In this document: positions 1 to 10,255 of the stretch, in pieces
Layout: the number at the start of each line of letters is the position of its first letter
Position numbering within the stretch: the stretch's first letter is position 1
NCBI GenBank assembly: GCA_027062285.1
Contig: JAMOTL010000107.1
Coordinates: 1-64,000 of the forward strand
Length of the DNA: 64,000 bases
Origin: Nautiliaceae bacterium
GTDB taxonomy: Bacteria; Campylobacterota; Campylobacteria; Campylobacterales; Nautiliaceae
Reading direction: 5' to 3'
Notes under the pieces: generated by a model
The model's input: only the letters and a program-made list of their open reading frames with translations
Told to the model about the DNA's origin: nothing
Databases searched by the model: none
Translations under genes and position numbers: made by a program

Positions 1-98
1 TATATTTTTATACCTTTTTTTATCGCTTGGTCGATATATTCCTGAGGGGTTCCCTCAGCATGTTTACAAAGGGGAGTGTGGTTGTGTAAATCTACCAT
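1..98 (-). CDS. PHP-domain histidinol-phosphatase-like protein, N-terminus only (runs off window)
   Basis: Minus-strand translation from the ATG at 98: MVDLHNHTPLCKHAEGTPQEYIDQAIKKGIKI; the HxH motif (DLHNHT) and LCKHAEGTP are typical of PHP histidinol phosphatases. Not in ORF track. Confidence 0.75.
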   Translation of the reverse strand, partial: MVDLHNHTPLCKHAEGTPQEYIDQAIKKGIKI

Positions 99-151
99 GC
101 TTTGCCTTTTTAAATGAAATTATATATAATAAAATAAAAAAAGAGGCGCAC

Positions 152-793
152 ATGACACAAGAAGAGTTAGACGCTTTACTTAATTCGGATGAAGAACTGA
201 ATGAAATTGAAGAAACGGAAGAGAGTGTTGAAGAATCAGAGGATACGAACAAAGAGGATGTGATTATGCCTCCTCCTGCTGATGATGACAATAAAGTAGT
301 GGCACAGCTCGATGAGGTGACAAAAGAAAGCGAAGAAAAAGCTTCCCAGGTATTGGAAATTATTACGTCTATTTCTGATGATATTGAAAACTTTAAAGAA
401 AAATTCGAAGATATTTTAAATTTTTTGGAACGTCAAAAAGAGATTTTTGAAAAATTACACAATAAATTTCCTCATATAAAAACTTTTGAGAAAGAATTAG
501 AAGAGGTTAATAAAAAAACAGAAGAAATAAAAGAAATGTTGGAAAGTGCCGAAGATGCTGAAATGAGAGTGATGTCGGTTCTTGAGATTATGCAATATCA
601 AGATATTCATAGACAAAAAATAGAAAGAGTTATTAATATTATGAGAGCGCTTATTAAATATATGAATAAACTTTTTGAAGGAAAAATCTCCGATGAGGAA
701 AGAGTTCAAAGCGCAACTTATATTCCGGGAGACAGTAAAGAAGTGGTAAGTGAAGAAGATATCGAAGAATTATTAAAACAATTTGGAGTGTGA
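152..793 (+). CDS. CheZ-like protein phosphatase (epsilonproteobacterial type)
   Basis: Acidic N-terminus MTQEELDALLNSDEE, long coiled coil, MQYQDIHRQKIERVINIMR CheZ-like motif, C-terminal EEDIEELLKQFGV. Confidence 0.65.
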   Translation: MTQEELDALLNSDEELNEIEETEESVEESEDTNKEDVIMPPPADDDNKVVAQLDEVTKESEEKASQVLEIITSISDDIENFKEKFEDILNFLERQKEIFEKLHNKFPHIKTFEKELEEVNKKTEEIKEMLESAEDAEMRVMSVLEIMQYQDIHRQKIERVINIMRALIKYMNKLFEGKISDEERVQSATYIPGDSKEVVSEEDIEELLKQFGV

Positions 794-796
794 TGT

Positions 797-2086
797 ATGA
801 AAAAAAAACCTGAACTTTTAGCACCGGCCGGAGATTTTGAAAAATTAAAAATTGCCATAGAATACGGTGCCGACGCCGTTTATGCAGGGGTTAGTCATTT
901 TTCCCTGCGTTGTCACAGCGGAAAAGAGTTTGATTATGAAACATTTAAAAAAGCAGTGGATTTTGCGCATTCAAAAGGAGTGAAGGTTTATGCCACCGTA
1001 AATTCTTTTCCATTTGAAAATCAGCTTCCAATAGTGGAAGAGCATATAAAAAGACTTAAGGAAATCGGCGTCGATGCTTTAATAGTGTCCACTCTCGGCG
1101 TTATAATGAAAGCAAGAGAGATAGCGCCTGAAATTGATATTCATCTTTCAACTCAGGCGAATGCGCTAAATTCTTGGGATTATAAGGCGTATAGGGATTT
1201 GGGAGTTAGTAGAATTATCGCAGCTAGAGAAACCAGCCTTAAAGATTTAATAAAAATAAAAGAAAAAGTTCCCGATGTCGAAATAGAAGTTTTCGTTCAT
1301 GGGGCGATGTGTTTTGCCTACAGCGGAAGATGTCTTTTAAGTGCGGTTCAATTCGGTAGAAATCCGAATAAGGGAAGCTGTGCTAACGACTGTAGGTATC
1401 CATATGTGCTGTATGCTGAAAATCCCGAGACCGGGACACTTTTTAAGCTTGAAGAGTATCCGGAAGACGGGACTTATATAATGAACGCAAAAGATTTGTG
1501 TCTTATAAAACACATCCCTGAAATAATTGATGCCGGTGTGATTGACAGTGTAAAAATCGAAGGAAGAACAAAAGCCCCTTATTATGTAGCGGTAGTTACG
1601 AAAGCTTACAGGGATGCGATAGATGAGTATGTAAATACGGGTAAATGCGAATGTGATAAATATTATCAAGAAATTTTAACCACTAAAAACAGGGGCTTGA
1701 CGGATGCTTATCTTGTAAAAAGACCGTACGAAAGACATGATACCCAAAATCTTGAAACATCTCTTACATACGGAAACTGGCAGGTAGCTGGAATAGTTAA
1801 TGAAGATGAAGAGACGTTTATGTGTAAATATAAAATCTTTCCGGGTGATATATTGGAAATTTTGTATCCGAAAAATGCTAAAATTTCACCTTGCGAGAAT
1901 GAAATAGGAAAAGTATTTCAAAAAGACGGTAAATGGTATTTAAAATTAAATAAAATAATAACAAAAAGCGGCAAGGAGCTCGAAGCAGTTCACAGTGGTA
2001 ATTTAAACCCGATAAAATTACCGTGTAAATTGCCATATCTTACTTTTTTGAGAAAAGAAGTGGAATTTGGTCCTAATGGAAAATAA
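797..2086 (+). CDS. Peptidase U32 family protein
   Basis: KKPELLAPAGDFEKLKIAIEYGADAVYAG, VHGAMCFAYSGRCLLS, KIEGRTKAPYYVA motifs. Confidence 0.9.
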   Translation: MKKKPELLAPAGDFEKLKIAIEYGADAVYAGVSHFSLRCHSGKEFDYETFKKAVDFAHSKGVKVYATVNSFPFENQLPIVEEHIKRLKEIGVDALIVSTLGVIMKAREIAPEIDIHLSTQANALNSWDYKAYRDLGVSRIIAARETSLKDLIKIKEKVPDVEIEVFVHGAMCFAYSGRCLLSAVQFGRNPNKGSCANDCRYPYVLYAENPETGTLFKLEEYPEDGTYIMNAKDLCLIKHIPEIIDAGVIDSVKIEGRTKAPYYVAVVTKAYRDAIDEYVNTGKCECDKYYQEILTTKNRGLTDAYLVKRPYERHDTQNLETSLTYGNWQVAGIVNEDEETFMCKYKIFPGDILEILYPKNAKISPCENEIGKVFQKDGKWYLKLNKIITKSGKELEAVHSGNLNPIKLPCKLPYLTFLRKEVEFGPNGK

Positions 2087-2095
2087 GGAGATGAA

Positions 2096-2593
2096 ATGAG
2101 ATTTATTAGTATTTTAATGGGAAGCAAAAGTGATTATGAAGTGATGAAAGAAGCGGCTAAAGTTCTTGAGAAATTTCAGATTCCATATGAGCTTATCGTA
2201 ACATCGGCGCACAGAACACCTGACAGAACTCACAGTTATGTAAAAGAAGCGGAAGAAAGAGGCGCTAAAGTGTTTATCTGCGGTGCCGGAATGGCGGCAC
2301 ATTTAGCGGGTGTTGTAGCTTCACTTACTACAAGACCGGTAATAGGAGTACCTATGCCTACCGGTATGATGGACGGGCTTGATGCGCTTTTATCAACTGT
2401 CCAAATGCCCGGAGGTATGCCTGTGGCGACTGTTGCGGTAGGAAAAGCGGGGGCTAAAAACGCTGCGTATCTTGCTTTACAAATTCTTGCTAACAGTGAT
2501 GATGAATTAAAAGCAAAACTTGAAGAAGACAGAATAGCTCAAGCTAAAAAAGTAGAGCTTGATTCAAAAGAAGTAGAAGTAAGACTTGATTAA
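2096..2593 (+). CDS. purE: 5-(carboxyamino)imidazole ribonucleotide mutase
   Basis: ISILMGSKSDYEVMKEA, TSAHRTPDRT, GAGMAAHLAGVVAS, PVIGVPM. Confidence 0.95.
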   Translation: MRFISILMGSKSDYEVMKEAAKVLEKFQIPYELIVTSAHRTPDRTHSYVKEAEERGAKVFICGAGMAAHLAGVVASLTTRPVIGVPMPTGMMDGLDALLSTVQMPGGMPVATVAVGKAGAKNAAYLALQILANSDDELKAKLEEDRIAQAKKVELDSKEVEVRLD

Positions 2594-3051
2594 TGCAAAC
2601 CTGGTTAAATATAGGGGAATTTTCAAAACTTACGGGAAAAAGTAAAAAAGAGATAATATCTTTATGTAAACAAAAAAAGCTTAAATGTAAAAAACAGGAT
2701 AATGATATTTATATAGAAGTGGAGTCGATGGCAAAGGCTCTTGTACCTTTGCCGGAGCTTGAAATAATAGAAAAAGAGCAGTCTATCGCCGAAAAAACTA
2801 TAGGAATGCTTTTAACTCTTCATGAAAAAGTTTTAATGAGTAAGGATGAAACGATTTCTGCTTTAAAAGAAGAGAATCAGTTTTTAAAAGAGTCGATTTA
2901 TTCTATTCAAGAGGATTATGAAAATCAGAAAAAAACGATTGAAAGACTTCAAAAACAACTTGAAATATGTCAAGAAGAGTTGGAATTTTGCAGAAGAAAA
3001 TATAAATTGATGTGGGGTCAAGTTTTAAAAAAAGAGGGTAAAGGAGAGTAA
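2593..3051 (+). CDS. HTH / coiled-coil protein (DUF3972-like)
   Basis: N-terminal WLNIGEFSKLTGKSKKEIISLCKQ HTH-like segment followed by coiled coil. Confidence 0.55.
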   Translation: MQTWLNIGEFSKLTGKSKKEIISLCKQKKLKCKKQDNDIYIEVESMAKALVPLPELEIIEKEQSIAEKTIGMLLTLHEKVLMSKDETISALKEENQFLKESIYSIQEDYENQKKTIERLQKQLEICQEELEFCRRKYKLMWGQVLKKEGKGE

Positions 3052-3291
3052 ATGAGTCAAAAAAGAGTAGTGCTTTTTACGGCACCTGGATGTGTATGGT
3101 GTACAAAAGCGGAACAGTTTTTTAGAAAAAATAAAATAAGATATAAAAAAATAGATATTTCAAAAGATACAAAAGCGGCTAAAGACTGTGAAAGACACGG
3201 ATGTAGAGGTGTTCCCGTGATTTTAATCGGGAGCAGATGGATTTGCGGATTTAACGAGCCGGTAATTAAAAAAGAACTTGGAATTAAATAA
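3052..3291 (+). CDS. Glutaredoxin family protein
   Basis: FTAPGCVWCTKAEQFF (CxxC) and GVPVILIG cis-Pro region. Confidence 0.85.
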   Translation: MSQKRVVLFTAPGCVWCTKAEQFFRKNKIRYKKIDISKDTKAAKDCERHGCRGVPVILIGSRWICGFNEPVIKKELGIK

Positions 3292-4160
3292 TGAATATAT
3301 CAAAAGAGTGTTATTTGTGTATTTACAAACAGGTTTATAAAATTGCCGATAAGTTTAATTTACCTGATAAAGAAGCAAGTAAAATTTTAAGGGAAGGGGC
3401 TAAAATTCTTAGTAAATACGATATAAATGTGACTCCTCCCGAAATTGCCGCCGAAGAATACGGAAAAGTCAGTGAAATTTTAGATGTTGAAGATTTATTT
3501 GAAAATGAAAAAAAAGAAGCGATTAAGGAAGCGTTAAAATTTAAACCCATGCTAAAATTAAGGCTTTTAAAAAGTCCTGATAAATTATTTGACGCGTGTA
3601 AAATTGCCGTAGCCGGAAATGTCATAGACCTTGGAGTTCATCATGAATATAATCTTGAAAAAGAAATTCAGGAAATATTTCAGATGGAATTTAAAAAAAA
3701 CGATTATGCTGAATTTAAGACAGCTGCTGAAGATGCTGATAGTATATGTTATTTAGCGGATAATGCCGGTGAAAACGTTTTTGACGAGCTTTTGATAGAA
3801 ACTATAAAAGAAATTAATCCTGATGTAAAAATTTATTATTTTGTCAGAGGAAGACCTGTGATAAATGATGTAACAATTAAAGATTTAAATATAGAAGGGC
3901 TGGAAATTTTCGAACTTGCGGAAGTTGTTGATACGGGTGTGCCAACTCCCGGATATCATTTGAAATTTGCCAATGAAAAATCAAAAGAGATTTTTTTTGA
4001 AGCGGACATGGTGATTAGTAAAGGGATGGGAAATTTCGAGTGTCTTTATGAAGAGTGCGGGAGAGAAGTTTTTTATCTGTTTAAAGTCAAATGCGATGTA
4101 GTCGGGAGAAAAGCCGGCGGGGAAGTTGGAGATTATATGCTATTTAAAGGAGATAAATAA
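3291..4160 (+). CDS. DUF89 / damage-control phosphatase ARMT1-like protein
   Basis: [41 protein letters not shown] motifs. Confidence 0.8.
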   Translation: MNISKECYLCIYKQVYKIADKFNLPDKEASKILREGAKILSKYDINVTPPEIAAEEYGKVSEILDVEDLFENEKKEAIKEALKFKPMLKLRLLKSPDKLFDACKIAVAGNVIDLGVHHEYNLEKEIQEIFQMEFKKNDYAEFKTAAEDADSICYLADNAGENVFDELLIETIKEINPDVKIYYFVRGRPVINDVTIKDLNIEGLEIFELAEVVDTGVPTPGYHLKFANEKSKEIFFEADMVISKGMGNFECLYEECGREVFYLFKVKCDVVGRKAGGEVGDYMLFKGDK

Positions 4161-5014
4161 TGTATTTTAGCGATTTACTTTTAAAACTTCAGGAATTTTG
4201 GAAAAATAAAGGTTGTAATATAGTAATGCCTTATGATTTTCCAAGCGGGGCCGGGACGTTTCATCCCGCAACGCTTCTTAGAAGTCTTGAAAACAGACCT
4301 TGGAATGTAGCGTATGTGGCACCAAGCCGCCGTCCGACAGACGGAAGGTATGGAGAAAATCCAAACAGGCTCGGAAGTTATTATCAGTTTCAGGTTATTA
4401 TGAAACCAAGCCCTGATAACATTCAGGAGATGTATCTTGAGAGTCTTGAATATCTTGGATTAAATCTAAAAGAACACGATGTAAGATTTGTGGAAGACAA
4501 CTGGGAGAGCCCGACTCTTGGAGCATGGGGGCTTGGATGGGAAGTCTGGCTTGATGGAATGGAAGTGACTCAATTTACTTATTTTCAACAAGTCGGGGGA
4601 CTTAAAACATTTCCAGTACCTGTAGAAATTACATACGGGACAGAGAGACTTGCTATGTATCTTCAGGGAGTGGATAACGTCTATGATATAAAGTGGAATG
4701 AAAGCACCACTTATGGAGATATGCATAAAGAAAGTGAATATGAATTTTCAAAATATAATTTTGAAGTGGCAAATACTCAAATGCTTTTTAGATGGTTTGA
4801 AGATAGCAGAAACGAAGCAAAAAGATGTATCGAAGCAAAACTGCCTCTGCCGGCATATGATTATACTATTTTAGCTTCTCATATATTTAACGTGCTTGAT
4901 GCTAGAAAAGCGATTTCTCAGACTGAGAGACAAAACTATATTTTAAAAATCCGTGAACTTGCTAAAGCGGTAGCAGAACTTTATGTAGAAAAACATAATA
5001 AAGAGGAAAAATGA
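4160..5014 (+). CDS. glyQ: Glycyl-tRNA synthetase alpha subunit
   Basis: [45 protein letters not shown]-like signature. Confidence 0.95.
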   Translation: MYFSDLLLKLQEFWKNKGCNIVMPYDFPSGAGTFHPATLLRSLENRPWNVAYVAPSRRPTDGRYGENPNRLGSYYQFQVIMKPSPDNIQEMYLESLEYLGLNLKEHDVRFVEDNWESPTLGAWGLGWEVWLDGMEVTQFTYFQQVGGLKTFPVPVEITYGTERLAMYLQGVDNVYDIKWNESTTYGDMHKESEYEFSKYNFEVANTQMLFRWFEDSRNEAKRCIEAKLPLPAYDYTILASHIFNVLDARKAISQTERQNYILKIRELAKAVAELYVEKHNKEEK

Positions 5015-5730
5015 AATTAAGAACCGTTTATGATTTTTTAAACGAAATAAGTCCGTTTGAATTGCAAGAAGAGTGGGATAACAGTGGAATAAACGTAGGA
5101 GATTATAATTTTGAAGTAAATAAAATTTATATTTCTCTTGATATTGATGAAAAAGTTATAGAAGAGTTGGAACCGAATTCTCTTCTTATAACTCATCATC
5201 CGTTAATATTCAGAGGAGTTAAAAAAGTAATTCCAAACAGATTTTCCACAAAATATTTAATCTCGTTAATTCAAAAAAACTGCGCGCATATAGCTATGCA
5301 TACGAATTTTGATAAAACTCATCTGAATACTTATTTTGCCGAAGAGATATTAGAGTTAAGCGGAGAGAGTGAAGATTTTATTTATTACAGTGATGTTTTT
5401 ATGGAGTTTGATGAGCTTGTGAAATTAGTAAAAGAAAAAATGAATCTGAATACTTTACGGGTGGTGAAAACGAAAGATTTTATCAAAAGAGTGGCAATAA
5501 CAACAGGTGCGGGAATGAGCCTTCTTGATAATATTAAGGCCGATTGTTTTATGACCGGAGATATAAAATATCATGAAGCGATGGATGCTAAATCCAGAGA
5601 AATTTCTTTAATCGATATAGGGCATTTTGAGAGTGAAAGATATTTTACGGATGTGCTTTATAACGCGATTAGTCATCTGGATATAGAAATAATTAAAACA
5701 AATTCTCAAAATCCGTTTGAGTTAATTTGA
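5011..5730 (+). CDS. Nif3-like dinuclear metal center hexameric protein
   Basis: [45 protein letters not shown]. Confidence 0.9.
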   Translation: MKLRTVYDFLNEISPFELQEEWDNSGINVGDYNFEVNKIYISLDIDEKVIEELEPNSLLITHHPLIFRGVKKVIPNRFSTKYLISLIQKNCAHIAMHTNFDKTHLNTYFAEEILELSGESEDFIYYSDVFMEFDELVKLVKEKMNLNTLRVVKTKDFIKRVAITTGAGMSLLDNIKADCFMTGDIKYHEAMDAKSREISLIDIGHFESERYFTDVLYNAISHLDIEIIKTNSQNPFELI

Positions 5731-5756
5731 TATAATTTCAATAAAAAAGGCAGAGA

Positions 5757-6479
5757 ATGAATAAATTTTTAAAAGAGCTTATCGAATTAAATAGGCTTGA
5801 GAGAAGATTAAAAGAGTTAGAGCCGGTGGAAGCTAGTATTAAAGCGCCTCTAATTAAACTTGAAAACCAGAAAAAATCTCTTGAAGAGAGACTTGAAAAA
5901 CTTGAAGAAGAGATTAAAAATCTTAAACTTAAAAAAAGTAAAAATGAATTATTAATTGCCGAACTTAAAGACAAATTAAAAGATATTGAAGAAAAACAAG
6001 CAAAAGTTAAAACTGAAAAAGAGTTTAAAGCATTACAAATTGAAGAAGAATTGGCAAAAGAACAAATTGAAAGCGCAAACGAAGAAATTGCCAGATTTGA
6101 AAAAATAATAGAGCAAAAAGAGGAAGAAAAAGAGGAGATTTTAAAAGAAATAGATAAGATTGAAGCTGAAATTACCATTACTAAAACCGATGTTGATAAA
6201 AAACTTGAAACTGTTGAAAAACAAAAACAAGAAATTCATAAAAAAAGAGACGATCTTATTAAAAATATGAATCCTCAAATTTATAGATTTTATGAAAAGA
6301 TTAAAAGATGGGCTGATATTTCAGCTGTAACGCCTATAAAAAAACAGGCATGTACGGGATGTAATATGAAAATTAACGATAAAATTTATTCGGAAGTGTT
6401 AAAAGGTGAAGAAATTATAACCTGTCCTCACTGTGGTAGAGTTTTATTTATTGAGGATGAAGATAAAATTCAAGAATAA
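5757..6479 (+). CDS. Zinc ribbon coiled-coil protein (C4-type, DUF164-like)
   Basis: Long coiled coil, C-terminal CTGCNMKINDKIYSEVLKGEEIITCPHCGRVLF. Confidence 0.85.
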   Translation: MNKFLKELIELNRLERRLKELEPVEASIKAPLIKLENQKKSLEERLEKLEEEIKNLKLKKSKNELLIAELKDKLKDIEEKQAKVKTEKEFKALQIEEELAKEQIESANEEIARFEKIIEQKEEEKEEILKEIDKIEAEITITKTDVDKKLETVEKQKQEIHKKRDDLIKNMNPQIYRFYEKIKRWADISAVTPIKKQACTGCNMKINDKIYSEVLKGEEIITCPHCGRVLFIEDEDKIQE

Positions 6480-7591
6480 TGCCTTTTATTTATTATTTAT
6501 TTGCTTTATTTATCTATTTAGTTTCTCTTCCTTTTCTTTTATTTTTACTATTAAAACCAAAATATAAAAAATCAATTCCCGCTAGATTTTTTTTGTATAA
6601 AAATCCTCCTTTTTCTCAGAAAACATACTATTTTCATGCGTGTTCCCTTGGAGAAACAAAAGCTCTAAAACCCATAATAAATAAATTTGATAAAGTAAAT
6701 TTATCAGTCATAACAAATACCGGATATGAAGAAGCAAAAAAATATAAAAATGCCGAAATAAGATTTTTACCTTATGAAATTTTTATTCCTTTTTGGTTTA
6801 GACCTTGTAAAACTCTGGTGGTTATGGAAGCGGAGCTTTGGTATATGCTGTTTTTTACAGGGAAAAAAAGATGTTCTAAAACAGTCTTGCTGAATGCCAG
6901 AATCAGTGATAAAAGTTATTCTAAATATATGAAGTTCAAATGGTTTTACAGACAAATATTTAAAAATATAGATTTGGTATTGGCCCAGAGTGAAAAAGAT
7001 AAAAAAAGACTACAAGAACTCGGAGCAAAAAGAGTAGAGGTAGTGGGGAATATAAAAACTTATTTCGAACCGGAAATCACTAAAAATTACAAAAAAACAA
7101 AACCTCTTATAGTTTTAGCTTCTACTCATGCGGGAGAAGAAGAAAAAATATTGCCACAGATCGATCTAAAAAAATACCAGGTTGCGATTGTTCCGAGACA
7201 TCCTGAAAGATTTGATGAAGTTGCTAAATTTTCTCAAAAATACGGAGAGGTTGAAAAACTTTCGAATCTTAAAAGCAATAAATTGACAAAAGATATTGTA
7301 ATAGTGGATAAAATGGGGGAGCTTATTAATTTTTACAATATAGCCGACGTTGTAATTTTAGGAGGAAGCTTTGTAGATAATGTAGGTGGACATAATCCGA
7401 TAGAACCGGCGTATTTTAATCTGCCTATAATTAGTGGCAAATATTATTTTAATCAGCACGCTTTATATGAAGAAGTTGATGGTATTGAAGTGTGTGAGCC
7501 TGATGAAATTTCAAAAAAACTTTGTTTTCTTAAACCGACTGCAATAAAAAATAAAATTGATTTAAAAAATATAATTTCGTATATAAAATAA
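6479..7591 (+). CDS. waaA: 3-deoxy-D-manno-octulosonic acid transferase
   Basis: HACSLGETKALKPII, ASTHAGEEEKIL, VPRHPERFDEV, GGSFVDNVGGHNPIEPAYF. Confidence 0.9.
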   Translation: MPFIYYLFALFIYLVSLPFLLFLLLKPKYKKSIPARFFLYKNPPFSQKTYYFHACSLGETKALKPIINKFDKVNLSVITNTGYEEAKKYKNAEIRFLPYEIFIPFWFRPCKTLVVMEAELWYMLFFTGKKRCSKTVLLNARISDKSYSKYMKFKWFYRQIFKNIDLVLAQSEKDKKRLQELGAKRVEVVGNIKTYFEPEITKNYKKTKPLIVLASTHAGEEEKILPQIDLKKYQVAIVPRHPERFDEVAKFSQKYGEVEKLSNLKSNKLTKDIVIVDKMGELINFYNIADVVILGGSFVDNVGGHNPIEPAYFNLPIISGKYYFNQHALYEEVDGIEVCEPDEISKKLCFLKPTAIKNKIDLKNIISYIK

Positions 7592-7628
7592 TTTTATTTC
7601 TTTCCGATATTTCAGCAAAGGAGAATAA

Positions 7629-7907
7629 GTGATATATCAAATTAAAGACGATAAGGTAATAATAAACGTGAAAGCTCAACCGAATTCATCCAAGAATAAA
7701 ATAGCAGGAATTTACGGAGATGCAATAAAAATAAACATAAAAGCTCCCGCAGTGGAAGGGGCTGCGAATAAAGAACTTATTAAGTTTATTTCTAAAGAAT
7801 TTAAAATACCAAAAAGCGAAATTATTATTAAGGGCGAAACGAGTAAAAAAAAGCAGCTTATTCTTCCTTTAAATGAAAAAGTTAAAAAATTTTTAGAAAG
7901 TTTGTAA
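7629..7907 (+). CDS. DUF167 / YggU family protein
   Basis: VNVKAQPNSSKNKIAGIYGDAIKINIKAPAVEGAANKELIKFIS; GTG start. Confidence 0.9.
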   Translation: MIYQIKDDKVIINVKAQPNSSKNKIAGIYGDAIKINIKAPAVEGAANKELIKFISKEFKIPKSEIIIKGETSKKKQLILPLNEKVKKFLESL

Positions 7908-10255
7908 TGAAATTTTATTCTTTTAATTTTGATGAAGAAAAAATAAAGTCATTAAAAGATATTAAACATAAAAGTCTTTTAGTAACTGTATTTTGTGGTC
8001 TTACGAGTAAAACGTATCTTTTAAATGTTATTAATACTATAAAAAGTTATTTTCCGAACGCAGAAATAATAGGTGCTACGACAGACGGGGAAATTTTAAA
8101 TTCAAAAATAGAAAATTATACCTGTACGCTGGGATTTTTATTTTTTGAAAAAAGTACGGTGAAAACATACATAAAAAATTTCAGTAATGATTTTTATGAA
8201 GACGGTAAAAGTTTTGCAAAAGAGATTATTTCTCCTCATACCAAGCTTATAATAAATTATGCCAGCGGTTATGATGTGAATTTTGATGATTATATTAACG
8301 GATTTAGCTTTATAAATTCAAATATACCGCATATAGGCGCAATAGCGGGTGATAATTTTAAGTTTAAGAAAAATTACGTTTTTAACGGAGAAAAAATCAC
8401 TTCGCGCGGCAGTGTCTGTGCCGTTATAGATTCTGAAGAATTGACAGTTCATACTGAATCGACATGCGGTTGGAGTACAATTGGTAAAAATTTAAAAATA
8501 ACAGATGCGGATAAAAATATTGTAAAGGAAATAGACAATAAAAAAGCATTGAATGTTTATAAATATTATTTCGGAAGTGATATTATTTACAACATAAAAA
8601 AAATAGGAATGGAACTTCCTTTAGTTAAAAATAATATAGCACGGGCTGTTTTGGATATAAAAGGCGATTCATTGGTTTTCGGAGGAAATTTCAAAAAAGG
8701 GGATATTGTAAGATTCGGTATTGCCGAAATTTCGAAAGTTCTCCGAAAATCAAAAAAAGCCATTCAAAATCTTTATAAACATAAAATCGAGGCGTTATTG
8801 ATTTTTTCATGTACGGCAAGAAAAAGAACGTTTGCCAATCTCGCAAACCATGAATTGTGTATGTTGAAAAATATTCCTAATATAGGATTTTTTTCATACG
8901 GTGAATTTGTAAATGGAAAATTTTTAAATCATAGTTTTAATCTTTTAGCGATTAGTGAAGGCGGTGATTATAAAGATAAAAAGATTTTGTGTTCCAATTA
9001 CAAAGAATCCAATCCTATACAGGGATTAATTCATTTGGTAGATGTAGCTTTTGAGGAAGTTGAAAAAAAACTTTATACGGACGAGATTACTGGAATAGGG
9101 AATAAATTTGCTTTTGAGAGGGATTTGGAGAAAAATTATTATGGTGGAATTTTATTTGATATCCGTAAATTTTCTTCATTAAATGACAGATACGGTGAAG
9201 AGGTTGGAGATAATATTCTAAAAAGTTTCGCTTCTATTTTGAAAGAAAAATTTCCTCAATTTTCATATGTATACAGAATTTCGGGAGATAATTTTTTTGT
9301 TTTATTTTTTGAGGAGGTCGATCTTTTAGAGTGTGCTCAAACTGTATTAAATTATTTTTATAAAAAACCTTTAAGTATAAAATTGAAAAATGATGAAATA
9401 AAGATCGATATCGATTTAACGGCGGCTATTGTCGAAAAAGAAAAAAATATAAAAATTAAAGCTGATTTAGCGTTACACTACGCAAAAAAACATAAATTAT
9501 CACTAATAAAATATTCAAAAGAATTAAAAATTGAAGAAAATATCGAAAAAGAACTAAAAACAATCAGTTTTGTAAAAAAAGCTTTAAAAGAAAATAAAAT
9601 AGTTCCCGTCTTCCAAAGAATAGAAAAATCTACAGACAGTTATGAAGCTTTGGTAAGAATAGAAGAAAACGGTGAGCTTATTTCCCCTTTTTATTTTTTA
9701 GAATCGATTAAAGATACAAGATATTACGATAATATTACTAAAATTATGATTAATAAGGTTTTTGAAATTTTTAAAAATATTGATAAAACCGTATCTATCA
9801 ATCTTTCTTTTAAAGACATTAAAAATAAATCGACGGTAGATTATTTAATCGCAAGTATTCAAAGATATAAAATGAAAAATAAACTGATTATAGAACTTCT
9901 TGAAACGGAAGCGGTTTTAGATTTTGATGTAATTAAAGATTTTGTGAAATTAATGAAAAATTACGGAGTCAAAATAGCAATAGACGATTTCGGCAGCGGA
10001 TATAGTAATTTTGTATATTTAACCAAATTAAATCCGGATATCATTAAAATTGACGGATCACTTATAAAAAATATCGATATAAATGAAAATCTTAAAAAAA
10101 TAGTACTCTCAATCGTTAATTTCGCAAAATCTATGGGGATAGAAACGATTGCCGAATTCGTAAAAGATAAAAAAGTGTATAATATATGTAAAAGTTTGGG
10201 AATAGATGGTTTTCAAGGATATTATATCCATGTTCCTTCAAAGGATCTAAAATGA
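7907..10255 (+). CDS. FIST sensor domain - degenerate GGDEF - EAL protein (probable c-di-GMP phosphodiesterase)
   Basis: FIST-like N-terminus (IIGATTDGEIL, SGYDVNFDDYINGFSF), GGDEF site degenerate (SGDNFF), EAL motifs [35 protein letters not shown]. Confidence 0.85.
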   Translation: MKFYSFNFDEEKIKSLKDIKHKSLLVTVFCGLTSKTYLLNVINTIKSYFPNAEIIGATTDGEILNSKIENYTCTLGFLFFEKSTVKTYIKNFSNDFYEDGKSFAKEIISPHTKLIINYASGYDVNFDDYINGFSFINSNIPHIGAIAGDNFKFKKNYVFNGEKITSRGSVCAVIDSEELTVHTESTCGWSTIGKNLKITDADKNIVKEIDNKKALNVYKYYFGSDIIYNIKKIGMELPLVKNNIARAVLDIKGDSLVFGGNFKKGDIVRFGIAEISKVLRKSKKAIQNLYKHKIEALLIFSCTARKRTFANLANHELCMLKNIPNIGFFSYGEFVNGKFLNHSFNLLAISEGGDYKDKKILCSNYKESNPIQGLIHLVDVAFEEVEKKLYTDEITGIGNKFAFERDLEKNYYGGILFDIRKFSSLNDRYGEEVGDNILKSFASILKEKFPQFSYVYRISGDNFFVLFFEEVDLLECAQTVLNYFYKKPLSIKLKNDEIKIDIDLTAAIVEKEKNIKIKADLALHYAKKHKLSLIKYSKELKIEENIEKELKTISFVKKALKENKIVPVFQRIEKSTDSYEALVRIEENGELISPFYFLESIKDTRYYDNITKIMINKVFEIFKNIDKTVSINLSFKDIKNKSTVDYLIASIQRYKMKNKLIIELLETEAVLDFDVIKDFVKLMKNYGVKIAIDDFGSGYSNFVYLTKLNPDIIKIDGSLIKNIDINENLKKIVLSIVNFAKSMGIETIAEFVKDKKVYNICKSLGIDGFQGYYIHVPSKDLK

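Noticed and set aside
64-291. Antisense ORFs throughout the track (e.g. 64-291, 5738-6178, 16511-16702, 20995-21327, 27717-28178, 45510-45833)
   Set aside because: They lie opposite well-supported genes, have biased composition (Ser/Phe/Ile rich) and no recognisable domains; typical by-products of AT-rich coding DNA.
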